A program made the translations under genes and the position numbers. The notes beneath the pieces were generated by a model, which saw only the letters and a program-made list of their open reading frames with translations, searched no databases and had not been told where the DNA came from. Below are positions 24,852 to 33,118 of a stretch of DNA of 40,925 bases, one piece after another. Origin of the DNA: an uncultured Verrucomicrobiota bacterium (GTDB lineage: Bacteria > Verrucomicrobiota > Verrucomicrobiia > Limisphaerales > UBA9464); assembly GCA_903916195.1 (NCBI GenBank), contig CAIWVP010000142.1, positions 1 to 40,925 on the forward strand, read 5' to 3'. The stretch's first letter is position 1. Each line of letters begins with the position of its first letter.

Positions 24852-26384
24852 ATGAAGCACACGGGAACCGTCCACCTCGTCGGCGCCGGTCCGGGCGACG
24901 CCGGATTGCTCACCCTCCGCGGCGCCGAGCTGCTCGGGCGCGCGGATGTCGTGGTGTACGACGCGCTGGTGAACCCCGACCTCCTCCGCCTCGCGCCGAA
25001 GACCGCCGAGATGATCTACGGCGGCAAGCGCTCGCGCGACCACGCCATCCCGCAGGAGGACCTCAACCAACTGCTCGTCGCCAAGGCCAAGGAGGGCAAG
25101 ACCGTCGTGCGGCTCAAGGGCGGCGACCCGTACATCTTCGGCCGGGGCGGCGAAGAGGCCGAAGAGCTCGCGGAGGCCGGCGTGCCGTTCGAGGTCGTGC
25201 CCGGCATCTCTTCGACCGTCGCCGCGCCCAACTACGCCGGCATACCGCTCACGCACCGCGATTTCTGCTCCACCTACCAGGTCATCACCGGGCACGAGGA
25301 CCCGACGAAGCCGGACTCCGGTCTCGATTGGGCACAGATCGCGCGGATGCCCGGCACCAAGGTGGTCCTCATGGGCGTCGAGCGCATCCGGCAGATCGCG
25401 GCGGAGCTCGTCGCGAACGGCATGGCCGCCAAGACGCCGGTCGCCATGGTCCGCTGGGGCACGACCGGCCGGCAGAAGACGATCACCGGCACGCTGGCGA
25501 CCATCGCCGACGTGGTGGACGCCGAGAAGTTCACCGCGCCGGCCGTCACCATCATCGGCGACGTCGTGTCGTTGCGGAAGAAACTCAACTGGTTCGAGCG
25601 CCGCCCGCTGTTCGGCCGGCGCGTCGTGGTGACCCGCACACGCGAGCAGGCGAGCCAGCTCAGCCGCCAGCTCGCCGAGCAGGGCGCGGAGGTGATGGAG
25701 ATCCCGACCATCAAGGTGGTCCCGCCCGAGGACCGGCAGCCCCTGGTCGAGGCGATGGGCGCCCTCGGGGAATACGATTGGGTCGTGTTCACATCGCCCA
25801 ACGGGGTCACGGCGTTCTTCGAGTACTTCTTCAAGGCGTTCGACGATATCCGCGTGATCGGCCGGCTGCGCTTCGCCGCCGTCGGGCCGGCCACCGCGGC
25901 GAAGCTGAAGGAGCTGCACCTCGCGGTGGACGCGATGCCGGAGGAATACGTCGCCTCCAAGGTCGCCGCCGCGATCGCCAAGGTGGACGGCGTGGAGAAC
26001 CTGCGCATCCTCTGCCTCCGCGCCGAGGTGGCCGGCCCGGACCTCGTCGCCAAGCTCGAGGAGCTCGGCGCGATCGTGGACGACGTCGCCTGCTACCGCA
26101 CCGTCCCGGAGACCGAAGACATCAACGGCGCGGCCGCGAAGCTCATCGAGGAAGGCGCGGATTGGGTCACCTTCACCAGCGCGTCGACGGTCGAGAACTT
26201 CCACGCGCGATTCGACCTGCCGGCGCTGCTCAAGCGGTTCCCGTCGCTGAAGACGCTCTCCATCGGGCCCGAGACGAGCAAGGCGCTCGCCGCCCTCGGC
26301 CTGGAGCCGACCGCCGAGGCCAAGCCGCACAACCTCGACGGCATGGTCAAGGCGCTGGAACGCGCCGCGGCGAAAACGAAGTGA
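24852..26384 (+). CDS. Uroporphyrinogen-III C-methyltransferase / uroporphyrinogen-III synthase fusion
   Basis: The protein has 510 residues. The N-terminal SUMT (CobA) domain, about 5-245, has VHLVGAGPGDAGLLTLRGAE, LKGGDPYIFGRGGEE (88-102) and YAGIPLTHRD. The HemD domain, about 252-500, starts FGRRVVVTRTREQASQLS and continues with WVVFTSPNGV and DWVTFTSASTVENF. The fusion would close hydroxymethylbilane to uroporphyrinogen III and then methylate it twice with SAM to precorrin-2, committing tetrapyrrole to siroheme or cobalamin. There is no precorrin-2 dehydrogenase domain. A CbiX-like chelatase is encoded on the other strand nearby. An upstream in-frame extension to 24744 is unlikely. Confidence 0.95.
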   Translation: MKHTGTVHLVGAGPGDAGLLTLRGAELLGRADVVVYDALVNPDLLRLAPKTAEMIYGGKRSRDHAIPQEDLNQLLVAKAKEGKTVVRLKGGDPYIFGRGGEEAEELAEAGVPFEVVPGISSTVAAPNYAGIPLTHRDFCSTYQVITGHEDPTKPDSGLDWAQIARMPGTKVVLMGVERIRQIAAELVANGMAAKTPVAMVRWGTTGRQKTITGTLATIADVVDAEKFTAPAVTIIGDVVSLRKKLNWFERRPLFGRRVVVTRTREQASQLSRQLAEQGAEVMEIPTIKVVPPEDRQPLVEAMGALGEYDWVVFTSPNGVTAFFEYFFKAFDDIRVIGRLRFAAVGPATAAKLKELHLAVDAMPEEYVASKVAAAIAKVDGVENLRILCLRAEVAGPDLVAKLEELGAIVDDVACYRTVPETEDINGAAAKLIEEGADWVTFTSASTVENFHARFDLPALLKRFPSLKTLSIGPETSKALAALGLEPTAEAKPHNLDGMVKALERAAAKTK

Positions 26385-26420
26385 TCCTGGCGAGGCGCGT
26401 GGCCGCCATCCCGATGGGGA

Positions 26421-27311
26421 TCAACCCGGCACGACGACGCGCAGCGCCCGCGGTTGCAGCGTGAAGGTCGCCGGCAAGAAACCCACGTTGTCGCCTTCGA
26501 GATGGAACGGCATCGGGGTCGCCGAGGTCATCGTCAGGGTGCGGGCCGCGAGATGCACGGCGTCCGGTGAGTCCGCGAAACGGTCGCACCAGAGCGCGGC
26601 GAACACCTTCAGCGCGACCGTCCAGGTCATCCGGGGGACGACCATCGCATCCAGGTTCCCGTCGTCCATGCTGGCGTGGGGGAAGACCGGATAGCGTCCG
26701 CCCAGGAAGCGTCCGTTCCCGACGCAGACCAGATGCCCGGTCACCATGCGCCCGCCGGCCTCGAGGGTGACCTCCGGACGCGGCCCGCGCATCGCGAGCA
26801 ACGAGGCCCAGACATAGGCGAGCACGCCGAACTTCTTCTTCAGCTCCCAATCGACGAGGCCGAGCGCCCGGGAATCCAGGCCCGCGCCAGCCATCTGCGC
26901 GAAGCACCGCCGCTCGCGCCGGCCTTCCGGTCCGGACTCCGCCATCGGCAGGTCGATCCGCCGCTCGTGCCCCGCTTGGACGACCCGCCACGCGCCGGCG
27001 AGGTCGGCCGGGATCCCGAGCTCCTTGGCGAAGACGTTGACCGTGCCCAACGGCAGGACGCCGAGACGCGCCTTGGCCAAGCCGTCGCGCGCCGCGACCA
27101 GGCCGTTGAGCACCTGGTTCACGGTGCCGTCGCCTCCGGCGGCGACGAGCGTGGTGCAACCCGCCTCGACGGCGGTCGCCGCTTGTTCGGGCGCGGTGTC
27201 GGGACCGGCCGTGGGGACGAGCTGGATGCCGGGACCCAGCTCGGACAAGCGGGACCGGAAGCGGCGCGCTTTGTCCCCGCGGGCGGTGGGGTTGAAGATG
27301 ACGCACGTCAT
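26421..27311 (-). CDS. Diacylglycerol/lipid kinase family protein (DagK/YegS type)
   Basis: The protein has 296 residues, starting at the ATG at 27311 (MTCVIFNPTARGDKARRF). NPTARG and the nucleotide-binding motif AAGGDGTVNQVLNGL, then LPLGTVNVFAKELGIP, are the signature of the DAG kinase catalytic fold. The C-terminal beta domain contains VCVGNGRFLGGRYPV and DGNLDAMVV. Usual members have GTxNDFA; the variant here is GTVNVFAK, so the exact lipid substrate (diacylglycerol, sphingoid or other) is uncertain. It begins 16 bp after the stop codon of the lipoprotein gene on the same strand, so the two are probably co-transcribed. Confidence 0.9.
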   Translation of the reverse strand: MTCVIFNPTARGDKARRFRSRLSELGPGIQLVPTAGPDTAPEQAATAVEAGCTTLVAAGGDGTVNQVLNGLVAARDGLAKARLGVLPLGTVNVFAKELGIPADLAGAWRVVQAGHERRIDLPMAESGPEGRRERRCFAQMAGAGLDSRALGLVDWELKKKFGVLAYVWASLLAMRGPRPEVTLEAGGRMVTGHLVCVGNGRFLGGRYPVFPHASMDDGNLDAMVVPRMTWTVALKVFAALWCDRFADSPDAVHLAARTLTMTSATPMPFHLEGDNVGFLPATFTLQPRALRVVVPG

Positions 27312-27327
27312 CGCGCGGCCCGGCGGC

Positions 27328-27714
27328 TCACTTGCCCGGCAGGCGGAGGAAGTATTCCTGCGAACGGTCGCTGGCCGACACCCGCCGGGGCGTGCCGGGG
27401 TAGGTGTAATCGAAACGGTAGCGGTACGGCACCGAGGTGGCGTCCGGCGGCAGCGGCACCTTGGCCTCCCAACGGTCGGAAGTGTTCGGGATGCGCGCCA
27501 TCGGGAAGAAGTTCGTGCCGATGGTGACGTAGGCACGGACGTCAGGGTTGTTGGCGCCCGTGCGCGGGCTGGACCACTGGATCTCGAACAGATGCACGTT
27601 CTCCGGCGCCGGCGAAACCGTGCGCGGCGTGAGGTTCACATAGCTGGGCGCGCACCCGGCGACGATGGCCGCGAAGGCGACGGAAAGGACGGACTTCTTC
27701 ACGGGCGAGAGCAT
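27328..27714 (-). CDS. Small predicted lipoprotein of unknown function
   Basis: The protein has 128 residues. The signal MLSPVKKSVLSVAFAAIVAGC ends in the lipobox IVAGC with C21 as the lipidated residue. The mature part is beta-rich with YVNLTPRTVSPAPENVHLFE, WSSPRTGANNPDVRAYVTIG and YRYRFDYTYPG; the pattern recalls small beta-sandwich carbohydrate-binding-like modules but I do not recognise the family. It precedes the lipid kinase gene by 16 bp. An alternative GTG start lies four codons downstream. Signal and cysteine support an envelope location. Confidence 0.78.
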   Translation of the reverse strand: MLSPVKKSVLSVAFAAIVAGCAPSYVNLTPRTVSPAPENVHLFEIQWSSPRTGANNPDVRAYVTIGTNFFPMARIPNTSDRWEAKVPLPPDATSVPYRYRFDYTYPGTPRRVSASDRSQEYFLRLPGK

Positions 27715-27840
27715 GGCGGGCCGCACCGGGGCCAGCAACCGGAGAAGTTCCCGCAGACCGGCGCGGACCGCTCCGCCGCCACCATGGCGCCTCCGGGATG
27801 GAACTTTTCCGGCCGTCCGGGTATGCATCGCCGCAACGTC

Positions 27841-29106
27841 ATGCCGCAGTTCACCTACAAAGCCCGCCGACGCTCCGGCGAACTCATCGAGGGCTCCCTC
27901 GATGTCGCCGACCGTCCGGCGGCGCTCGGTCAGATCGCGAAGCTCGGGCTGTACCCGCTGGTGGTCGAGGCGGCCAAGGGCGGCGCGCGCGGGCCGGCGA
28001 AGGCCGGCGGCGACACCGGCGCCAAAGCGGGGACAGGGCTGCGTTTCTTCAGCAACCGGCGCCGCAAGCCGAAGCTGCAGGAGATGGCCACCTTCACCCA
28101 GCAGCTGGCCAACCTGCTCAAGGCCGGCATGCCGCTGACCATGGCGCTCCAGAGCATGAGCAGCCTCACCTCCAAGGGCATCCCCGGCGAGGTGCCGAGA
28201 CAGCTCAAGCAGGATGTCACCGAAGGCCGTTCGCTCTCCGATGCGATGGCCAAGCAGCCCGATGTCTTCCCGCCGATCGTCGTCAACATGGTCCGCGCGG
28301 GCGAGCAGAGCGGCGCCCTGGAAGAGGTGCTCCGGCGGCAGGCGGCCCACTTCGAGCGCTTCGCCGACGTGCAGGCGAAGTTCAAGTCGGCGATGGTCTA
28401 TCCGCTCGTCGTCTGCCTCGTGGGCGTCGCGCTGGTGGTGTTTTTCATGACCGTCATGCTCCCGAAGTTCATGACGCTCTTCGAGAGCATCCAGGGGCTC
28501 GAGCTCCCGGCGACGACCAAGCTGCTCATCGACACCAGCCGGTTCATCACCACCTGGTGGTGGCTGTTCCCGATCGTGGGCGTCGTCGGCACGATCCTTT
28601 TCCAGCGATACCATGCCACCGTGGACGGACGCCGGTCGATCGACCGCCTCAAGATGAAGCTCCCCATCTTCGGCGCCGTGGTGAAGCTGAACCTGTTCGG
28701 CCAGTTCGCGCGCACGCTCGGGACCTTGCTCAAGAACGGCGTGCCCGTGCTGCAGGCGCTGCGCATCACCGAGCAGATCATCCCCAACGTCGTGCTCGCC
28801 GAGGCGATCGCCAAGACCCGCGAAGGCGTCACCGACGGCAAGACGCTCGCCCAACCGCTCGCCAAGAGCGGTCTCTTCCCGCAACTGATGATCGACCTCC
28901 TGAAGATCGGCGAGGAGACGGGCGACATCCCGGGCTCGCTGGAGAACGTGGCCGAGACCTACGAACGCGAGCTGACGCTGGCGCTGCGCGCGATGACGAA
29001 CCTGATCGAGCCCCTGATGATCGTCGGCATCGCCGTGATCGTCGGCTTCCTGCTGATGAGCGTGATGTCGGCGATGTTCGCCATCACGCAGAGCATCCAA
29101 CGATGA
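27841..29106 (+). CDS. gspF: Type II secretion/type IV pilus inner-membrane platform protein (GspF/PilC)
   Basis: The protein has 421 residues, starting at the ATG at 27841 (MPQFTYKARRRSGELIEGSL). Two T2SSF repeats are visible: MATFTQQLANLLKAGMPLTM near residue 85 and FGQFARTLGTLLKNGVPVLQ near 285, each followed by a hydrophobic segment near 200-220, 240-260 or 390-415. VRAGEQSGALEEVLRR and KIGEETGDIPGSLENVAE are the conserved cytoplasmic loops. The protein couples the assembly ATPase to pseudopilus growth. The linker after the N-terminal domain is glycine/alanine rich (residues about 45-65). It is the first of five tightly packed genes. Confidence 0.94.
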   Translation: MPQFTYKARRRSGELIEGSLDVADRPAALGQIAKLGLYPLVVEAAKGGARGPAKAGGDTGAKAGTGLRFFSNRRRKPKLQEMATFTQQLANLLKAGMPLTMALQSMSSLTSKGIPGEVPRQLKQDVTEGRSLSDAMAKQPDVFPPIVVNMVRAGEQSGALEEVLRRQAAHFERFADVQAKFKSAMVYPLVVCLVGVALVVFFMTVMLPKFMTLFESIQGLELPATTKLLIDTSRFITTWWWLFPIVGVVGTILFQRYHATVDGRRSIDRLKMKLPIFGAVVKLNLFGQFARTLGTLLKNGVPVLQALRITEQIIPNVVLAEAIAKTREGVTDGKTLAQPLAKSGLFPQLMIDLLKIGEETGDIPGSLENVAETYERELTLALRAMTNLIEPLMIVGIAVIVGFLLMSVMSAMFAITQSIQR

Positions 29107-29663
29107 CGCGTGGCGCGGACAGACGAGCGGAGGCCGCCCGGCATCGCGCCGGCTTCACCCTGATCGAGCTGATGGTCGCCATCACCCTCGGCGCGCTGAT
29201 GATGATGATCGCCATCCCCGCCCTCCGCGCCGCCACCAAGCCGCCGTTGGTCCGGGCGACGAACGACTTCCTCGAGGCGTGCCGCGAGGCGCGTTCGCGG
29301 GCCATCCTCACCGGCCGCGCGATGCAGGTCGTCGTCTTCGCCGACGAGCAGGCCACCGGCATCCGCGTCGAGCCGTCCACGATGCGCGAAGCCGGCGGGC
29401 CGCTGCCGTCCGACCCGCGCCCGGGCCGCGAGGACGGCAAGCCGTTGTTCCATTCCGAGCTACCGGACGACGTGGCCTTCCGCCGCCTGATGATCAACGG
29501 GCGCGACGCCGTGGCCGGCGTGGACGACGCCGCGGCGATCCGCTTCTACCCGAACGGCACCTGCGACGCGCTCGACGCCGAGCTCCAATGGCAGCGCCGC
29601 GAGGTCCGGCGCATCACGTCCGAGCTGATCACCGGATACCTCACGGTGGAGGACATCCGATGA
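29103..29663 (+). CDS. gspH: Pseudopilin, GspH/FimT-like
   Basis: The protein has 186 residues. The class III signal RAG|FTLIELMVAITLGALMM places the cleavage after G17 with Glu at +5. The globular part is consistent with a minor pseudopilin (LEACREARSRAILTGRAMQ). The start overlaps the gspF stop in ATGA, a sign of translational coupling. The H assignment rests on position and on the FimT-like helix; it is less certain than the pseudopilin call itself. Confidence 0.87.
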   Translation: MTRGADRRAEAARHRAGFTLIELMVAITLGALMMMIAIPALRAATKPPLVRATNDFLEACREARSRAILTGRAMQVVVFADEQATGIRVEPSTMREAGGPLPSDPRPGREDGKPLFHSELPDDVAFRRLMINGRDAVAGVDDAAAIRFYPNGTCDALDAELQWQRREVRRITSELITGYLTVEDIR

Positions 29664-30061
29664 CGGCCTCTCCGCGCACGGAGCGGCGAGCGGAAGCGGC
29701 GTTCACCTTGATCGAGGTCGTGGTGGCCGCGGCGGTGCTGGCCATCGCCCTGATGGGGATCCTGCTGGTCTGCTCGTCCAGCATCCGCAACGCCCGCGCA
29801 CTGGAACGGGTCCACGTCGAGGCGAGCAGCCTCGCGGCCGAGCTCTCGCTCACCAACCGGTTGGAGGAAGGCATCATGTCGGGCGATTTCGGCGAGTTCC
29901 ATCCGGGCTACAGCTGGGAACGGGAGATCACCCCGGTGCAGACCAACGGCCTGTTCCGCGTCGACTTCCTCGTGTGGTCGGATTTCGACCGTTCGACCAC
30001 GGAGTCCAAGATGAGCATCCTGCTCTTCCGACCGGAATCCACCCAACGCTCGCTGCGATGA
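29660..30061 (+). CDS. gspI: Pseudopilin, GspI-like
   Basis: The protein has 133 residues. The prepilin signal EAA|FTLIEVVVAAAVLAIAL has Ala, not Gly, before the cleavage site and Glu at +5. The body is short with SSIRNARALERVHVEASSLA, as in minor pseudopilin I. Start and stop overlap the neighbouring genes by 4 bp on both sides, so the genes are translationally coupled. The symbol follows order in the cluster and is inferred. Confidence 0.82.
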   Translation: MTASPRTERRAEAAFTLIEVVVAAAVLAIALMGILLVCSSSIRNARALERVHVEASSLAAELSLTNRLEEGIMSGDFGEFHPGYSWEREITPVQTNGLFRVDFLVWSDFDRSTTESKMSILLFRPESTQRSLR

Positions 30062-30750
30062 GCATCCTCGACGACCACCGACCGGCCGCGGCCGGCTCCG
30101 CGCCGCGGGTGCAGCGCGCCTTCACGCTCGTGGAGGTGATGGTCGCGATGGCCATCTTCGCCCTGGTGCTCGTGTCCCTGTTCGGGACCTGGCGCATCGT
30201 GATGCAGAGCGCGGATTCCACGATGAAGCTGGCCGCGCACGCCCAGCGCTCGCGCATGGCCATCCAGACCTTGGACCAGGCGCTCACCGGCGCGCAGCTG
30301 TTCCAGGGGAACGCCGCCCTCTATTCGTTCATCGCGGACACCAGCGGATCGTTCGCCGCGCTGAGCATCGCCGCGAGCCTCAGCGGATCGTTCCCGGGCA
30401 ACGGCTACTTCCGCGGCGAACGCCTGCGCCGGGTGACCTTCGTCGTGGACCAGGACAACCAGTTGGTCCTCCGGCAGAACTCGCTGCTCGCGCCCGACGA
30501 CCGGGATTTCGAGTCGTATCCCATCGTGCTGGCCAAGGAAGTGAGCGTCTTCCAGCTCGAGTTCTGGGACGGCCGCCGCGGCGAGTACATCCCGGAATGG
30601 CTGTCCACCAACCAGCTGCCGCAGGTCGTCCGCGTGACCTTGGGCTTCGGTTCGCAGGGCCGTTATTCCAAGCGCCCGGCCGAGCTGGTGTCGCGCGTCG
30701 TGCGCATCCCGTCGAGCGCGGTCGGGGCCGCGGGCGCCCCGCCCCGCTGA
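30058..30750 (+). CDS. gspJ: Pseudopilin, GspJ-like
   Basis: The protein has 230 residues. The signal QRA|FTLVEVMVAMAIFALVL has Ala at -1 and Glu at +5. After the helix, MAIQTLDQALTGAQLF and VTFVVDQDNQLVLRQNS lead into a larger beta-rich globular domain of the size usual for GspJ. It overlaps gspI by 4 bp and is followed 22 bp later by gspK. J, I and K form the pseudopilus tip in characterised systems. Confidence 0.85.
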   Translation: MSILDDHRPAAAGSAPRVQRAFTLVEVMVAMAIFALVLVSLFGTWRIVMQSADSTMKLAAHAQRSRMAIQTLDQALTGAQLFQGNAALYSFIADTSGSFAALSIAASLSGSFPGNGYFRGERLRRVTFVVDQDNQLVLRQNSLLAPDDRDFESYPIVLAKEVSVFQLEFWDGRRGEYIPEWLSTNQLPQVVRVTLGFGSQGRYSKRPAELVSRVVRIPSSAVGAAGAPPR

Positions 30751-30772
30751 AGGACCGGACCCCGAAACCCAG

Positions 30773-31888
30773 ATGCGCATCGCCCATCCCCATCCCCATC
30801 GCCCGGTCGGCCACCGCCGCGGCATCGCGCTCATCATCGTGATGCTGATGGTGCTCGCGATGGGGATCGCGGCCGGGATCCTCGCCTATTCGATGAAGGT
30901 CGAGACCAAGCTGGCGACCAACACCTCCGCCAGCGGTGAGCTGGAATGGCTGGGCCTCTCCGGCGTCGAGTTCGCCAAATGGGTCCTCGCCGAGCAGCAG
31001 CGCATCCCAGGCGAACAAGGCTACAACGGGCTCAACCAGTTCTGGGCCGGCGGCCCCGGTGGCAACGGCAACCGCATCGGCGACCTCATGGAGGACCCGT
31101 TCGAGGGGATCTCGCTCAAGGACATCACCGTCGGCGAAGGCCATCTCTCCATCGAGATCATCGACCAGGAGCGCAAGCTCAACATCAACCAAGCCGACCC
31201 GCTCGCGTTGGAGGCCGGTCTCGGCATGGCCGGGGCCGGGGCCTCGGAAGCCGCCCAGATCAACGCGGCCCTGACCGATTGGCGCGACCGCGACGACCAC
31301 CCCACCGCCGGCGGCGGCGCGGAGAGCACCGACTTCTACCTCAACCTCGACCCGCCCTACCGCGCCAAGAACGGCCCCATCGACGACATCGGTGAGCTGC
31401 TCAAGGTCCGAGGGATCACGCCGTCGCTGTTCTTCGGACAACCGTCCGACCACGGCCCTTTGCGCGGCATCGACCGGCTCCGGCACAACGACGTCGACGT
31501 CGTCTCCGCGGGGTTGGTCGACCTGTTCTGCGCCATCTCGGCCGGCCAGATCAACATCAACACCGCTTCGCTGCCCGTGTTGACCATGGCCTTCCGCGGC
31601 GACCGCATCATGGCCCGCCAGATCGTTCAGGCGCGGGCCGGTCCCGACGGCGCGGACGGCACGGCGGACGACGAGCCCGCCCGGAATCCCGGCGATATCA
31701 ACCGCCTGATGGGACCGGCCGCGGCCCCTGGTGGCGCGGCTCCACCTCCGCCGCGCTTCATCACCATCAGCACCACCTTCGAGATCCGCATCGAGGCGGC
31801 CTATGGACGGGCCAAACGGCACTACGTCGCCCTGATCCAGCGCCGGAGCGCGCGGGATTTCCAGACGTTGGTCTTTCGCGAGCGCTGA
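30773..31888 (+). CDS. gspK: General secretion pathway protein K
   Basis: The protein has 371 residues. The N-terminus HRRG|IALIIVMLMVLAMGIAAG has Gly before the cleavage site but no Glu at +5, which is normal for GspK. SIEIIDQERKLNINQADP, LTDWRDRDDHPTAGGGAE and QININTASLPVLTM are typical GspK segments. It caps the pseudopilus tip. It is the last gene of the cluster; no gspG, gspE, gspD, gspL or gspM is encoded in the window. Confidence 0.92.
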   Translation: MRIAHPHPHRPVGHRRGIALIIVMLMVLAMGIAAGILAYSMKVETKLATNTSASGELEWLGLSGVEFAKWVLAEQQRIPGEQGYNGLNQFWAGGPGGNGNRIGDLMEDPFEGISLKDITVGEGHLSIEIIDQERKLNINQADPLALEAGLGMAGAGASEAAQINAALTDWRDRDDHPTAGGGAESTDFYLNLDPPYRAKNGPIDDIGELLKVRGITPSLFFGQPSDHGPLRGIDRLRHNDVDVVSAGLVDLFCAISAGQININTASLPVLTMAFRGDRIMARQIVQARAGPDGADGTADDEPARNPGDINRLMGPAAAPGGAAPPPPRFITISTTFEIRIEAAYGRAKRHYVALIQRRSARDFQTLVFRER

Positions 31889-31964
31889 TCCGGCCACGAC
31901 GGGCCCTGACAAAGGTCTCCGCAACTCCTGGACATCGCCCAAGCCGGAACGATGCAGATCAATC

Positions 31965-32103
31965 GGGGTGGCACGGCCAACTTGGCCGTTCTCGGCCGGA
32001 ACTTGCCGCCGAGTTCCGGCACCGGTAGCGCGCACCAAAGGGTGCATTACCGGCGCACCCGGAGCGGCGGGCGAGTCGCCCGCCACAACAGGGCGGTGCC
32101 CCG
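31965..32103. repeat. Composite palindromic repeat, family D1
   Basis: The outer arms are GGGGTGGCAC (31965-31974) and GGTGCCCC near 32095-32102. Inside are the hairpins ACGGCCAACTTGGCCGT, GCACCAAAGGGTGC and GGCGGGCGAGTCGCCCGCC, plus CCGGAACTTG / GAGTTCCGG. It lies between gspK and the next mosaic; no gene fits. The 31889-31964 stretch after gspK shows no feature. Confidence 0.75.
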
Positions 32104-32230
32104 TTCCACCCAGACCTCTACTGCATCGTCCCGCCCCAGAAATCCCAAGGCGCCACCCACCGCGGGAAAGCACGGCCAGATCCGATAAGAAGCACGCTAT
32201 GTTCCCTGTTCCCAGCAAGCGTGCGCATCT

Positions 32231-32385
32231 CGGTACTGCCCCCGAGGTGGGGCGGCGCTGCTGCGCCGCCGATACTTGGGTGGGGACCCGCGTCTCATGG
32301 TCCCGGCCAGTCAGCCGGCCGCGACACTGGCCGTCGGCATTCCACGGACGCGCGGCAGCGCGTCCCTACCGGACCGGGGCAGTGT
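32231..32385. repeat. Composite palindromic repeat, family D2
   Basis: The outer arms are CGGTACTGCCCC (from 32231) and its imperfect complement near 32375-32386. It holds the perfect hairpins GGCGGCGCTGCTGCGCCGCC (32251-32270) and GGACGCGCGGCAGCGCGTCC (32346-32365). A further hairpin GCGCGGGTCGGAAGACCCGC lies at 32484-32503, beside the stop of the downstream minus-strand gene. No oligo-T tract accompanies it. Confidence 0.75.
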
Positions 32386-32511
32386 CAAGATGCGCCCCCT
32401 GCCCCATGGACTGCCGCACGCATGCACGGACTCAACGATCCGCGCCTGCCCTCCAGCAGCCCCGATATCACGGCACGCACGCCGCGCGGGTCGGAAGACC
32501 CGCGCTTCCGG

Positions 32512-32901
32512 TCAACCCTTGGGCAACGCCTCCACGTCGCGACCCGTCGCCTGTTTCACGCGGCGTCTCCATTCGTCGGCCGTCACCGTGACCGGCTTGG
32601 CGCGGCATACTTGCTCGAAGCCGGGGAAGCTCCACAGGTTCGGAAAATCACGGCATTGCTGCGGTTTCACCGGATTCACGCGGCAATCGCCGCCGTCGAG
32701 GAACACGCAGGCACCCCCGGGTTGATCCACCAAGGCGAGGCCGTTCCGCGCGGCGTTGACCCGCGTGAAGCGCTGGATGAAATCGTCCTCACCGAGCCCG
32801 AGGAACGTCGCCAGACGCGCGGTCTCGGCATCGGTCAGCTTCACCTGCCCCGGCCAACGGCAACAGGCGGTGCAACGGTCGCACTCATGGAAGATCGGCA
32901 C
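32512..32901 (-). CDS. YkgJ family cysteine-cluster protein
   Basis: The protein has 129 residues from a GTG at 32901 (PIFHECDRCTACCRWPG after the initiator). The motif CDRCTACC is the YkgJ/CxxCxxCC metal-binding signature, and a second cysteine set follows: GACVFLDGGDCRVNPVKPQQCRDFP. Members are thought to bind zinc or an iron-sulphur cluster; the function is unknown. An upstream extension to 33009 runs into the 8-bp tandem repeat and is rejected. It is the last gene of the minus-strand run that starts with the CPBP protease and follows tsaB, across the tandem repeat. Confidence 0.83.
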   Translation of the reverse strand: MPIFHECDRCTACCRWPGQVKLTDAETARLATFLGLGEDDFIQRFTRVNAARNGLALVDQPGGACVFLDGGDCRVNPVKPQQCRDFPNLWSFPGFEQVCRAKPVTVTADEWRRRVKQATGRDVEALPKG

Positions 32902-32984
32902 GCGCGGAGTGAACAGCGAAGGCGCGACGACGCAAAGGACGAGGATGGGGCGAAGCAGATCATCCTCTCCCGAGCGTTGCCTCA

Positions 32985-33104
32985 CGCCTTCGCGCCTTCG
33001 CGCCTTCACGCCTTCACACCTTCACGCCTTCACGCCTTCACGCCTTCACGCCTTCACGCCTTCACGCCTTCACGCCTTCACGCCTTCACGCCTTCACGCC
33101 TTCA
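32985..33104. repeat. 8-bp tandem repeat, 15 units (CGCCTTCA)
   Basis: Fifteen head-to-tail copies of an 8-bp unit cover exactly 120 bp. The first two units are CGCCTTCG, most others CGCCTTCA, and the fifth CACCTTCA. On the minus strand the unit reads TGAAGGCG. Eight is not a multiple of three, but the array is between stop and start codons, so copy-number change would not frameshift a gene. It lies between tsaB and the YkgJ gene. There are no spacers, so it is not CRISPR. Confidence 0.95.
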
Positions 33105-33118
33105 TACCCTTCCCCGGG

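Noticed and set aside
32484-32505. Hairpin at the 3' end of the YkgJ gene as a rho-independent terminator
   Set aside because: The stem is strong, but no oligo-T tract follows on the minus strand; it fits the palindrome-mosaic family better.
32985-33104. Possible CRISPR array
   Set aside because: Units are 8 bp with no spacers and no cas genes are present; it is a simple tandem repeat.
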